Shown piece by piece: positions 1 through 8,815 of a stretch of DNA of 64,000 nt. A program made the position numbers and the translations under genes. The stretch spans positions 248,001 through 312,000 of the forward strand of contig NZ_FNDR01000001.1 of NCBI RefSeq assembly GCF_900099805.1, written 5' to 3'. Position 1 is the stretch's first letter; the number at the start of each line of letters is the position of its first letter. This stretch comes from Variovorax sp. OV700. Its GTDB lineage: Bacteria > Pseudomonadota > Gammaproteobacteria > Burkholderiales > Burkholderiaceae_C. The notes beneath the pieces are model-generated. The model did no database searches. It was not told where the DNA came from and saw only the letters and a program-made list of their open reading frames with translations.

Positions 1-2064
1 TCCATCAGCGCCGTAGCTGCTCGAGGTCGTGCCGAAGGCACTCGCGAAGCTCTGGACGGAGGAGTCGGTGCTGGCTCCGATGGTCTGGGCGTCCTGCGTG
101 TTGACCAGCGCCGTATCGGTGGGCGTTGCCAGCAAGATGGACGGGCCGTGGTCGTCGAACTTGATGTTGGCACCGATGTTGAGCACCTCTGAATCAGAGG
201 CCGTATCGCCATCCTGGTCGGTGAGCGTCACCGTATCGGACAGCGTGACCAGATCGTCGGCCATCGTGGCCTGCTGGGCCGCGTAGTTCGACGAAGCCCC
301 CGGCAGCGCGTGGTCGATTTCTGCGAACTGCTGCAGCGTCACTGCGCCGCTTGCACTTACAGCCAGGTCGAAAATGGTGTTGGTGGCAAGAATTCCGGCT
401 TGCGTGCCGGATGTCGAACCGATGACCTTGCCGCTCACCAGGTACAGGTAGATGGTCGCGCTATCGCTCTTGAGCCCTGAGTCGCCACCTTGCGTTTTCA
501 CGCCGAGAGCGAAGGCCGAGCCGGTGGAGCCCGCTCCATCGGCGCCATAGCTGCTCGAGCTCGCGCTGAAGGCCGTCGCGAAGTTCGTGGTGGCGGAGTC
601 GGTGGCTGCTCCGATGGTGTCGGCATCCTGCGTGCCGACCAGCGCCGTGTCTGTGGGCGTTGCCAGCGCGAGCGAGGGGCCGTCGTCCTCGAAGTTCATC
701 ATCGAGCCGACCTCTGACGTTGCGGCGGAAACCTGCATCAGCCGGAACCCCCCGATGTCGAAGTCCGCGTGGGTGTTGCCCGAGGCATTGGTGGCCGCCC
801 CGTTTTCGACGAGTACACGGTTGTGGTCTGCCGACGTCGTGTATTCGATCGAGTAGCCGGCCTTGACGCCGGTGATCAGCGCGACGCCGTTGGTGATGCT
901 GATGGCGATGGTCGTACTCAGTGCGCCCTCGGCGCCGTTTGCGAAGGTTTCGAGAGCCGTCCCGGTGACGGAGTCGAGCACGCGCACGCTCGTGATAAGA
1001 ACAACCGAGTCGTTCGCATAGCCATCGATGAAGCTGTTGCCGGACTCAACCACCGTGCTGTATGCGGTGACCTTGACCTGGGCACTCTTTCCGCTTTGCA
1101 ACTGCACAATGTCAAAATCAGCAGTTCTCGCTCCGACGAACATGCCGGTGAAGTCGATGTTCGACTCCAGATCGGCCTCGTTCTGGTCCAGGTTCGGAAT
1201 GGTGACGTCCGCCCTGGCGCCGGTCACGAACGTGAAGCGGATGCCCTCCTGCTCGGTGATCATCTGACTGTTGGAGCCGAACGTGGTCGGCCCGCCAGCC
1301 TGGCTGGTGTTGATCGTGTCGCCGGTCGTGATGTTGATGTCGTCGGTGGTGATGTTGGGATTGGGGCCGGACTGATTTGCCGGGTCCTTCCCCGTCGCGA
1401 TGATCGTCACGTCGGTAATCCGGCCGTCGACGATCGTCGGGTTGCTCTTCGTGAACATCAGGAACAGGTTCTGGCCGGATGGCGCGTTCGCGAGGTTGAA
1501 CTCCGCATCCTGGCTGACACTGACGTAGACCTTGCCAGTCAGGTCGACTACATCGTCGGCGTTGGCCGCATCGGGGTTCGATATCGCTTCATACTGAACC
1601 ATCCAGATCTTTGCGCCCGTCACCGGGGTTCCCGTCTCCTCCAGATAGGCCGCAAATACGATGACAGTGCCGGCCTTCCCATAGACGACGTTGTTGTTGG
1701 TCGTGTCGGTGTAAAGGAGGATGTCTTCGCCGTCGGCGGTATTGAGGCCGCTGTCCAAACCATTGAGCGGAGCGCCACCTGAGTCCGTGAATGACATACC
1801 GGTGAAAGCGCCGGTGCCGCTGAACGTGAATGCGTTGGCGCCTGTGTTGCCCACTGCCCCCGTATAGCCACTCAGGGCGGCTTTGGTTGGGGCTGGCGCA
1901 CCTACGGCCGTCAGGCGGGTGGTGAAGACGCCCGGCAGCGAAGTTACGAGGATGTCGTTGTCGTTAGCGTCTTCCGCAGGCGTGGGGGTAGCGACGAGGT
2001 TCTGCAAACTGGCGGTTTCGTCCAGAGTGACGGACGAGCCGGGTGTAAAGGTGAACGCAGGCAT
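1..2064 (-). CDS. Giant RTX-like repeat protein with DUF5801-type repeats (partial, N-terminal part)
   Basis: One minus-strand frame stays open from an ATG at 2064 to the left edge, giving 688 codons without a stop, so the C-terminus lies outside the window. The protein is rich in Asp, Thr, Ser, Gly and Ala and has no cleavable signal peptide at its start (MPAFTFTPGSSVTLDE). Near the left edge two copies of a repeat lie 534 bp (178 codons) apart. Each carries a GPS motif after FDD, then LATPTDTALV, then a SSSYGADG motif. This pattern is typical of DUF5801 repeats-in-toxin domains in very large type I secreted adhesins. Such proteins normally end in RTX nonapeptides and a C-terminal secretion signal, which cannot be checked here. 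Role in adhesion or biofilm is inferred from the family. The N-terminal region of about 450 residues before the repeats is not recognised. Confidence 0.75.
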   Translation of the reverse strand, partial: MPAFTFTPGSSVTLDETASLQNLVATPTPAEDANDNDILVTSLPGVFTTRLTAVGAPAPTKAALSGYTGAVGNTGANAFTFSGTGAFTGMSFTDSGGAPLNGLDSGLNTADGEDILLYTDTTNNNVVYGKAGTVIVFAAYLEETGTPVTGAKIWMVQYEAISNPDAANADDVVDLTGKVYVSVSQDAEFNLANAPSGQNLFLMFTKSNPTIVDGRITDVTIIATGKDPANQSGPNPNITTDDINITTGDTINTSQAGGPTTFGSNSQMITEQEGIRFTFVTGARADVTIPNLDQNEADLESNIDFTGMFVGARTADFDIVQLQSGKSAQVKVTAYSTVVESGNSFIDGYANDSVVLITSVRVLDSVTGTALETFANGAEGALSTTIAISITNGVALITGVKAGYSIEYTTSADHNRVLVENGAATNASGNTHADFDIGGFRLMQVSAATSEVGSMMNFEDDGPSLALATPTDTALVGTQDADTIGAATDSATTNFATAFSASSSSYGADGAGSTGSAFALGVKTQGGDSGLKSDSATIYLYLVSGKVIGSTSGTQAGILATNTIFDLAVSASGAVTLQQFAEIDHALPGASSNYAAQQATMADDLVTLSDTVTLTDQDGDTASDSEVLNIGANIKFDDHGPSILLATPTDTALVNTQDAQTIGASTDSSVQSFASAFGTTSSSYGADG

Positions 2065-2367
2065 GAACGCTCCTCGAGTTGGTTAAAAAAACGCCGACGG
2101 AGAACAGCGCAACTCCGAACGAGCCGCGTTCGCTGGCAATTGACCAGGTTCACTTATCAGCAAAGGGGAGACGATGCTGAACCGCGGCCCCGCGCACTGT
2201 CCATAGGTCGAAAGTTGTCACCCAAAGGGTGACGCGCCGCGCCGGTCGTTCGCGGTTTGACCCGGCATACATCTCGATACCTTGCAACAGCCGGGAATCA
2301 ATCCGGATACCTGTGTAACCCTTTATCATTAATTTAAGGGCCCACTCAACAAACGCCCGGGGGAAGC
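2065..2367. promoter_or_regulatory. Intergenic promoter region between repeat protein and LuxR-type regulator
   Basis: This 303-base gap separates two divergent genes and must hold both promoters. An AT-rich stretch lies at about 2320-2340, close to the LuxR-type gene, whose start is preceded by a GGGGAAG ribosome binding site. I see no gene and no clear operator in the rest. Confidence 0.4.
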
Positions 2368-3465
2368 ATGAAACAAGTCCCACGCTCGTCTGAGGGGCTG
2401 GAATCTGCATGGCGCGCAGGTTCGCAGCCGTCAACGCAAGGCTCTCGCCCGCTGTCGCCATTCGCGTTCCCCGCGTTGCGCACAGCGAGCAGTCTTCAAC
2501 CCGCCTGGCTCGAGATCCCGCCTCCTGCGGCGCACCCCGCGCTGGAAGCCTGTGTCTCAGTCCTGATCGCAAGCTGCTGGAACCGCGCATCCGCGTTGTT
2601 CGAACCGGGCCTGCTGGCGTCGAGGCACCGGGCCGAGCGGATGTACCGGATCGAGCACGCGGAGATGGACAGCATTGCCGACCTGGAGGCCTGCTGCCGG
2701 CAACGAGTGCCGCGCCTGCTGCTGGTGGACATCGCGTTGATTTCGACGGAGGGAATTGGCCAGCTGGACGATCTGCGCCGCAGCTTTCCAGGCACCGATT
2801 GGCTCCTTGGCTGGGAGCATCCCTCGACAAAAGGGCTGGATGCGGCGATTCGGATCCAGGCGCGCGGCTGCGTCGAGTGGGGAGCAAGCGCAGACCAGTT
2901 CGCGCAATCGCTCGATGCCGTGTTGGTAGGCACGCTGGGCTTTCCGAACCCGGTGTTGCAGGCCCTCTACCTGTCGGTGCTGCGGTTGGCGGTGGCCGGC
3001 CAACGTTCGGCACTTGCGGCACCGCCTGCAGTACGGCTCACCGCGCGAGAGCACGAGGTGCTCTCGTTGATGAACTTCGACATGTCCAACAAGCAGATTG
3101 CCGAGCAGCTCGGCATCAGCGTCAACACGGTCAAGAAGCACCTGGCGCATGTGTTCGCGAAGCAGGGGCAGCACAGCCGGCGCTGGCATCTCGCGCGGCC
3201 CGGGCTGGCAGGACCGCTTCCTGAGAGACTCATGCCGCATGTCGAGCCTGCGGCTTCGCGATATCCCGTGGAGAAGCCCAATGCCGCGCCGCATGCGGGC
3301 TACTTCAAGAACATGTTCGCCGGGCAGTTTCCCCGGATCTCCTATCACCTCGACGGCTCGATGGACGACGACGGCTTGCTGCAAACGGCCACGCCGACGA
3401 TCGTCTCGCAGCTTGCCTGCCACGCCGGGTGGCCCAATGTCATCTCGACGGTGCCGGGCCGGTGA
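2368..3465 (+). CDS. LuxR-type transcriptional regulator
   Basis: The protein has 365 residues. Residues about 65-210 look like a degenerate receiver-like domain (the strand LLLVDIALIS is visible). A LuxR/GerE helix-turn-helix follows at about 222-270, with LTAREHEVL, then NKQIAEQLGIS and NTVKKHL. It is unusual in continuing for roughly 90 residues past the HTH, because most LuxR regulators end soon after it. The tail (YFKNMFAGQFPRISYHLDGS and onward) is not recognised. The start was chosen at the ATG with a GGGGAAG Shine-Dalgarno a few bases upstream. It is divergent from the giant repeat protein, which makes that gene a plausible target; this is inference from position only. Confidence 0.75.
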   Translation: MKQVPRSSEGLESAWRAGSQPSTQGSRPLSPFAFPALRTASSLQPAWLEIPPPAAHPALEACVSVLIASCWNRASALFEPGLLASRHRAERMYRIEHAEMDSIADLEACCRQRVPRLLLVDIALISTEGIGQLDDLRRSFPGTDWLLGWEHPSTKGLDAAIRIQARGCVEWGASADQFAQSLDAVLVGTLGFPNPVLQALYLSVLRLAVAGQRSALAAPPAVRLTAREHEVLSLMNFDMSNKQIAEQLGISVNTVKKHLAHVFAKQGQHSRRWHLARPGLAGPLPERLMPHVEPAASRYPVEKPNAAPHAGYFKNMFAGQFPRISYHLDGSMDDDGLLQTATPTIVSQLACHAGWPNVISTVPGR

Positions 3466-3493
3466 TGAAGAGCATCTTCAGGTCTCAGGGCAA

Positions 3494-4399
3494 TTAGCCG
3501 GGCGCCTGCAGGCTTGCGGCAATCCGCTCCCGCAGCCAGCGATGCGCCGGGTCCCGGTGCCGCCGCTCGTGCCACAGCATCGCCATCTCGAAGCCCGGCA
3601 CTTCCAGTGGCGCCTCCACCACGCGCAGCCCGGGCGCCCCGCGCGCCAGCCGCTCGGGCAGCATCGCGACCATGTCGGTGCCGGCCAGCACCGACATCAT
3701 GAAAAGAAAGTGCGGCACCGAAAGCGCCACGCGCCGCGCCACGCCTTTTTCGGCCAGCGCATCGTCGGTGGGCCCGGCAAAGCCGCCGCCGCCGAGCGAC
3801 ACCACCACGTGCTCCAGTGCGCAGAACTGCGCGAGCGTGGGCCGGCGTTTCAGTCGTGGATGGCCAGCGCGACCGGCCAGCACGTAGCGTTCGTTGAACA
3901 GCACCCGCCGGTGCAGCCCGGGCGGCGCGCCGACGCTGGTGTGAAAGAACAGGTCGAGCTCCCCCTGCTCCAGCTGTCTTGCCATGCGCGAGGGCACCGC
4001 CTCCACCACGGCCAGCCGGGTGTTCGGCGCGGCGGCACGAAGCCCTGCGAGCGCGGGCAGCAGGATCGCCGACTCGGCATAGTCGGCCGCCGCCACGCGC
4101 CAGGTGGTGGTCGCCTCCCCGGGGTCGAACGGCTTCGTAGGCGCCACCGCGCGGCCCAATGATTCCAGCGCTTCGCGCAACGGCTCGCGCAGTTCGTCGG
4201 CGCGCGCGGTGGGCCGCATGCCGCGCTGGGCGGGCACCAGCAACGGATCGTTGAACACCTCGCGCAGCCTGGCGAGCTGCACGCTCACCGAAGGCTGCGA
4301 CAGGTTCAGGCGCTGGGCCGCGCGCGTCACGCTGCGCTCGGCCAAGAGCATGTCGAGCGTGAGCAGCAGGTTGAGGTCGAGCCGGCTGAAATTGTCCAT
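3494..4399 (-). CDS. LysR family transcriptional regulator
   Basis: This 301-residue protein has the normal LysR length and layout. The N-terminal winged HTH spans about residues 6-65 (LDLNLLLTLDMLLAERSVTR, then AAQRLNLSQPSVSVQLARLR). A periplasmic-binding-protein-like effector domain follows from about 90 to the end. It is divergent from the NAD(P)H oxidoreductase gene with a 63-base spacer, the classic arrangement for a LysR activator and its target. The effector is unknown; the neighbour suggests a quinone or other electrophile. Confidence 0.9.
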   Translation of the reverse strand: MDNFSRLDLNLLLTLDMLLAERSVTRAAQRLNLSQPSVSVQLARLREVFNDPLLVPAQRGMRPTARADELREPLREALESLGRAVAPTKPFDPGEATTTWRVAAADYAESAILLPALAGLRAAAPNTRLAVVEAVPSRMARQLEQGELDLFFHTSVGAPPGLHRRVLFNERYVLAGRAGHPRLKRRPTLAQFCALEHVVVSLGGGGFAGPTDDALAEKGVARRVALSVPHFLFMMSVLAGTDMVAMLPERLARGAPGLRVVEAPLEVPGFEMAMLWHERRHRDPAHRWLRERIAASLQAPG

Positions 4400-4403
4400 G
4401 GCT

Positions 4404-4414
4404 ATTCCTGGAAT
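4404..4414. promoter_or_regulatory. Possible LysR operator in divergent promoter
   Basis: The palindrome ATTCCTGGAAT sits next to the lysR start in the short region shared with the oxidoreductase gene. A TATAGCT element nearby (about 4433-4439) could be a -10 box for the plus-strand gene. The assignment rests on position and symmetry only. Confidence 0.35.
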
Positions 4415-4462
4415 TCTGATTATTCATTTCCAATATAGCTTGGTGACCCCTAACCTGCGTGC

Positions 4463-5257
4463 ATGAAAATCCTTCTAGTTCATGCCCACCCCGAAACCCG
4501 CTCGCTCAACGGATCGTTGAAGCAGTTCATCGTCGAACACCTCGCGCAGTCGGGACACGAAGTCCGCGTGTCAGACCTCTACGCCATGCGATGGAAAGCG
4601 ACGCTGGCCGCCGACGACTTTGCGCACCTCGAGCCCGGTGCCCACTTCGATCCCATCGCGGATTCGCTGCGCGCCTTCGAGTCCGGCACCCAGCGCGAAG
4701 AAGTCGCCGCCGAGCAGGCCAAGCTGCTGTGGGCCGACGCCGTGATCTTCCAGTTTCCGCTCTGGTGGTACACGATGCCGGCCATCCTCAAGGGCTGGGT
4801 CGACCGCGTCTATGCCTATGGCTTTGGCTACGGCGTGGGCGAGCATTCCGACAGGCACTGGGGCGACCGCTTCGGCCAGGGCGTGATGGCCGGCAAGCGC
4901 GCCATGCTCGTGGTCACGGCCGGCGGCTGGGCCTCGCACTACGGCGCGCGCGGCATCAACGGGCCGATGGACGACCTGCTGTTTCCCATTCACCACGGCA
5001 TCCTGTACTACCCGGGCTTCGAGGTGCTGCCGCCTTTCGTGGTGTACCGCACCGGCAAGGTCGATGCCGACGCTTACGGGCGCATCACCGACGACCTGGG
5101 CTGCCGGCTCGACACGCTGTGGACCACCGATCCGATCCCGTTTCGACCGCAGAACTTCGGCGACTACGAGATTCCCGCCCTCACCTTGCGCGACGACATT
5201 GCGCCGGGTGAAGCGGGCTTTGCGGTGCACACCGCATCGGAGAGGAACGCGCGATAG
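4463..5257 (+). CDS. NAD(P)H oxidoreductase, flavodoxin-like (NQO/KefF/MdaB type)
   Basis: The 264-residue protein begins directly with the first strand of a flavodoxin-like fold (MKILLVHAHPETRSLNGSL), whose HPETRSLN loop is the FMN/FAD phosphate-binding motif of the NAD(P)H dehydrogenase (quinone) family. The FPLWWYTMPAILKGWVDRV segment is also diagnostic. Family members reduce quinones or other electrophiles by two electrons using NAD(P)H, in the cytoplasm. It is transcribed away from a LysR regulator, so its expression is probably inducible. The substrate cannot be read from the sequence. Confidence 0.9.
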   Translation: MKILLVHAHPETRSLNGSLKQFIVEHLAQSGHEVRVSDLYAMRWKATLAADDFAHLEPGAHFDPIADSLRAFESGTQREEVAAEQAKLLWADAVIFQFPLWWYTMPAILKGWVDRVYAYGFGYGVGEHSDRHWGDRFGQGVMAGKRAMLVVTAGGWASHYGARGINGPMDDLLFPIHHGILYYPGFEVLPPFVVYRTGKVDADAYGRITDDLGCRLDTLWTTDPIPFRPQNFGDYEIPALTLRDDIAPGEAGFAVHTASERNAR

Positions 5258-5274
5258 CGGACAGCAGCAGCGCG

Positions 5275-7365
5275 CTACGGCAGCACCGGATTCGCCGCTG
5301 CCTTCGCAATGGCTGCATCGGCATCCACCTGCAGCAGAAATCGCCTGGCGACCAGGTCGTTGGCGGCGGCGGTCACGGCCGCGACGTAGCCGGCCTGGTC
5401 GGTGTAGCGCTCCTGGAGCGAAGGCCGCGGGTCGCCGCTGCCCGATCGTTCGGCCGACGTCTTGGCAAAGGGAAAGTACGAGCCGAAGAGGCCGGCCAGG
5501 TCGATGGTGCCCGGCTTGTTGGTGTAGTTCCAACCCGTGTTGGTGCCCACGGGCACCGCCACGTCCAGGCTGCGGATGCCTGCGATGTCGTTGCCGTCGG
5601 CATCCACCTGCGGCACGAGAATCGCGTAGTCGCGGCCCAGGTAGGCCGGCGGCACTTGCGTGGCAATGCCGCTCTCGTCCTGCGGACGGTAGTTCGGCCC
5701 CCAGTCGAGCAATGAATAGGTGTTGACCAGGCCCGTGTAGGCGGCACCCGGAACGGCCGGAAACTTGAGTTGCTGTGGCCGCACCAGCGTGGCATCGGCA
5801 AGCTTGGGCACTTGGTTGTCGGGCGGCGCGGTGCCCTTGACGACCCACTCTTCGAGGTTCTGGTAGAGCGCGCGCACCACCGGCACCACGCCGGCGTTCG
5901 CGTTGGTGGCGTAGAGCGCTCCCGCGCTCGCGCCAGGAAGCGACGGAAGCCCCAGCAGATGGTGCGTGCTCGCGTAGTAGTAGATGCGCGCGTTGCCGGG
6001 CTGCACGAGGTCCGCCGTGCCCCAGGCATCCGTCAGGAGCGGCGACCCCTGCAGCACGAAGAACTCCGTGCCGCTGAATCCGATGAAGAGCTTGGGACAG
6101 GTGCCGCTCGCCTCGCAGCGCGACAAGATTCCGCCGCGGCGCTGGGCCACGTCGTCCACGTAGTCCTTCGACAGCCCACGGGTGCCGGCCTGGCCAAAGG
6201 CCGTGTGGTCGGTGCGCACGCCTCCGCCGCCACCGGGGATGGAGAAGCGCATGTTGATGTTGGTCTGCCGCGCCGCAATCTGCGCGTACACGCCGTCGAA
6301 CACCTTGCGCCCCGCCCGGTCCTCGTTGAAGCCGAGGTGGACGAAGGTCTTCATGAAGTTGCCGCACTGCGACACACCGGACGCAATGGTGTTCTTGATG
6401 GCGGCAGCCACCGGGTTGGCGGTGCCTGCGGCATCGCTCGCATCATGGTGGAAAAAGGCGATCATGTCGCGCACGGCCGCGAGCCCCAGGCCCATGACCT
6501 TCGGGTCCTTTGCGACATAGACCAGCTCGTACATGTAGGCCGGGTCCCATTTGTCCCTGAGGCACACGTTCGTTTCGTCCGGTGTGCCGGGGAACGGCGC
6601 GGCGGCGCTGCACTTGGCAAACTTCCAGTCGCTCGCAGGAATCAGCTGGCGCGCATCGGCTTCGTTGATGCGACGCGTGAGCACGTAGCCGGGCTGCGTG
6701 TTGTCCAGGCTCGCCGTTGCATAGGCCTGCATCGCCGAGTTGTACGGCCCGCCGGGCAGCGGCAGCGAATCATTGGTGGCCGCCGTGGGCAACAGCTCGG
6801 CGCGGTAGGTGCCGGTGATGGTGCTGCCATCCGCATTCTTTGCAACCGGCACCTGGAGCGTGAGCTTGCCCGCCGCAGCCGGCACGTCGCCCTGCCAGGC
6901 GGCCGTGAGGAACACGTAGCCGCGCGACGCAAAGTACGGATCGAGGTTGACGATGTTGCCGCGGTTGGGTGCGTCGTAGCGAAGCACGCCGTTGGCCTTG
7001 CCCATGTCCTTGGGCTTGAAGAGCACGAAGTCGGAGCTGTACTCCACCTTGCCGTTGGCGTTGCGCGGCGCAAGGGACAGGTCCTGGATGATGGCGTTGT
7101 GCGCGTCCTTGGGATCGACTTCGCCCGTGAAGGTGCCGGTGATCTTCTCGTAGGCTCCCACGCTGCCGAAGGTGCCGGCAACGTCCTCGGTCTTCGTGAT
7201 GGCGAGCTTGAACTTCGGCGCTTCGGAGGCCGCGGGCGGTGGTGTCGTCGCGCCTGGCGGCGGCAGCACGAAGCCACCGCCTCCACCGCCGCCGCTTCCG
7301 CCGCAAGCGCTCAGAAAAAGGGCGGCCGAAGCCACCGTGGCAGCCAACAGGCTCCAGCGTTTCAT
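5275..7365 (-). CDS. Lipoprotein alpha/beta hydrolase (PF20091-like)
   Basis: The 696-residue protein starts MKRWSLLAATVASAALFLSA and has a lipobox ending in LSAC at residue 21, so it is probably a lipoprotein. A Gly-rich linker and a Pro/Ala linker follow. The rest resembles the alpha/beta hydrolase domain family PF20091: the nucleophile elbow is GVSQCG with Ser332, followed by the family's HLGFNED and FDGV signatures. The start at 7365 is preferred over upstream codons because it gives the signal peptide and has an AAGGAGAC-like ribosome binding site. It is the last gene of a four-gene run with a Bug protein and AtuA proteins. It may hydrolyse an ester before uptake; the substrate is unknown. 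Confidence 0.75.
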   Translation of the reverse strand: MKRWSLLAATVASAALFLSACGGSGGGGGGGFVLPPPGATTPPPAASEAPKFKLAITKTEDVAGTFGSVGAYEKITGTFTGEVDPKDAHNAIIQDLSLAPRNANGKVEYSSDFVLFKPKDMGKANGVLRYDAPNRGNIVNLDPYFASRGYVFLTAAWQGDVPAAAGKLTLQVPVAKNADGSTITGTYRAELLPTAATNDSLPLPGGPYNSAMQAYATASLDNTQPGYVLTRRINEADARQLIPASDWKFAKCSAAAPFPGTPDETNVCLRDKWDPAYMYELVYVAKDPKVMGLGLAAVRDMIAFFHHDASDAAGTANPVAAAIKNTIASGVSQCGNFMKTFVHLGFNEDRAGRKVFDGVYAQIAARQTNINMRFSIPGGGGGVRTDHTAFGQAGTRGLSKDYVDDVAQRRGGILSRCEASGTCPKLFIGFSGTEFFVLQGSPLLTDAWGTADLVQPGNARIYYYASTHHLLGLPSLPGASAGALYATNANAGVVPVVRALYQNLEEWVVKGTAPPDNQVPKLADATLVRPQQLKFPAVPGAAYTGLVNTYSLLDWGPNYRPQDESGIATQVPPAYLGRDYAILVPQVDADGNDIAGIRSLDVAVPVGTNTGWNYTNKPGTIDLAGLFGSYFPFAKTSAERSGSGDPRPSLQERYTDQAGYVAAVTAAANDLVARRFLLQVDADAAIAKAAANPVLP

Positions 7366-7427
7366 GGGTTGTCTCCTTCGTTGAGGTATTTGTGCGGTGC
7401 CGATCTCCGTTACGGCCAGCGCGCGCT

Positions 7428-8396
7428 CTACTCGGCTTCGATGCCGGCGGCCTTCACGATGCGGCCCCACTTCTGCGACTCGGCCGTCTGGAACTTGGCG
7501 AGCTCTTCGGGCGAGGTGGTGAACACCTCGGTGCCGGTGGGTTCGTAGAAAGCAGCCTTGGCGGACTCGCTCTTCGCAGCCTTCACGAGCAGTTCGTTCA
7601 GCCGCTTGACCACGGCTGGCGGCGTCTTCGCGGGTGCATAGGCCGCGAACCAGTAGCCCATCTCGTAGCCCTTCACGCCGGCTTCGGAAATGGTGGGCAC
7701 ATCAGGGGCGAGCGGTGAACGCGCGGCGCTCGAGACGCCCAGTGCGCGCAGCTTGCCGCCCTTCACCTGCGGCAGGCCGGTGGCCGCGTCGGTAATCATC
7801 ATGTGGATCTGCCCGCCCAAGAGGTCGGTGACCGCCAGCGTGTTGCTCTTGTAGGGTACGTGCAGCAGCTTGATGTCGGCCATCTGCTGCAGCAGCTCGC
7901 CCGCCATGCGGCTCGACGAACTGCCGCTGCCGAAGCTGTACTTGCCCGGCTCTTTCTTCGCGAGCGCCACGAACTCGGCCACGCTCTTGGCCGGGAACGA
8001 TGGGTTCACCACCATGATCTGGCCGCCCTTCCCCAGCGCGGTGATGGGCGCGTAGTCTTTCACCGGGTCGTAGGGCAGCTTCTTGAACAGGTGCTCGTTG
8101 GCGGCGTGCGTGGTGTTGGTGGTGATCAGCACCGTGTAGCCGTCGGCCGCGGCCTTGGCCGCCTGCTGCGAGGCGATGAAGCCACTGGCGCCGGCCTTGT
8201 TGTCGATTACGACGGGCTGCTTCGTTTCTGCCGTGATGCTGTTGCCCAGCGCGCGTGCGATCTGGTCGGTGGCCGTGCCGGCCGCAAAGGGCACGATGAA
8301 GGTGATGGGTTTTTCAGGAAAGGCCTGCTGCGCATGGCCCAGCAGCGGCGCCAGGGCGAGCGCGGCGGCAGAGAGGGTCAGGGTACGTCGTTTCAT
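7428..8396 (-). CDS. Bug family tripartite tricarboxylate transporter substrate-binding protein
   Basis: The 322-residue protein has a signal peptide (MKRRTLTLSAAALALAPLLG, cleavage near AQQAFP) and the Bug signature after it (FPEKPITFIVPFAAGTATDQ). The internal motif VVIDNKAGASGFIASQQAAK is equally typical. Bug proteins bind carboxylates or other small acids in the periplasm and deliver them to TctAB-type carriers, but no tctAB genes are in the window. The gene lies between the AtuA-like gene (47 bases) and the lipoprotein hydrolase (62 bases), which points to a shared catabolic operon. Confidence 0.92.
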   Translation of the reverse strand: MKRRTLTLSAAALALAPLLGHAQQAFPEKPITFIVPFAAGTATDQIARALGNSITAETKQPVVIDNKAGASGFIASQQAAKAAADGYTVLITTNTTHAANEHLFKKLPYDPVKDYAPITALGKGGQIMVVNPSFPAKSVAEFVALAKKEPGKYSFGSGSSSSRMAGELLQQMADIKLLHVPYKSNTLAVTDLLGGQIHMMITDAATGLPQVKGGKLRALGVSSAARSPLAPDVPTISEAGVKGYEMGYWFAAYAPAKTPPAVVKRLNELLVKAAKSESAKAAFYEPTGTEVFTTSPEELAKFQTAESQKWGRIVKAAGIEAE

Positions 8397-8443
8397 TGTT
8401 TTGTCTCCGAATGGATGGCTAGGAAAAAAGGAAGGCGCAGCTG

Positions 8444-8815
8444 CTACGGCCCTGCCAGCAGCGGTGCCAGTGCGCGCGGCAGGCGGATGGGCATGTCGAG
8501 CAGCAGGAATGACAGCGCCTTGCCATGCGCATCGAGGTTCAGCGCATCGTTGACGCCGCCGTCCAACACCGCGTCGAGCACGAAATTCATCGCATGCAGC
8601 CGAGGCAACAGAAAGCGCTGCACCCGTGCCGGCGCGCGATGGCGGAACTGCATCGACACACTTTCGGGCGTGAGCTGTTCAGCGAGCAACGGGTAGAGAT
8701 CCTGATGCCAGGCGATCACGCTGATGTTGGAGCGATCTCCCTTGTCGCCCGTGCGGCCATGAGCGGCGCGGTAGAGCGGCACTTCGATCATGTCTGTCGT
8801 GGTGTTCGTGTTCAT
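8444..8815 (-). CDS. AtuA-like small protein (AtuA C-terminal-type domain)
   Basis: This 123-residue protein carries the RAAHGRTGDKGDRSNISVIA motif seen in the domain that accompanies AtuA proteins, either fused or as a separate short gene. Its start overlaps the end of the AtuA gene by four bases (ATGA), so the two are translationally coupled and probably form one complex. Biochemical function is not established; the AtuA family is linked to acyclic terpene (citronellol/geraniol) use in Pseudomonas. Confidence 0.8.
   Translation of the reverse strand: MNTNTTTDMIEVPLYRAAHGRTGDKGDRSNISVIAWHQDLYPLLAEQLTPESVSMQFRHRAPARVQRFLLPRLHAMNFVLDAVLDGGVNDALNLDAHGKALSFLLLDMPIRLPRALAPLLAGP

Noticed and set aside
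769-1782. Long plus-strand frame opposite the giant repeat protein
   Set aside because: The opposite minus-strand frame is continuous to the edge and has recognisable DUF5801-like repeats. This plus frame has no family features and is a mirror of it.
3345-4433. Overlapping minus-strand frame of 362 residues over the LysR gene
   Set aside because: It is Arg/Ala-rich with no motif, while the LysR frame in the same place has an intact HTH and effector domain.
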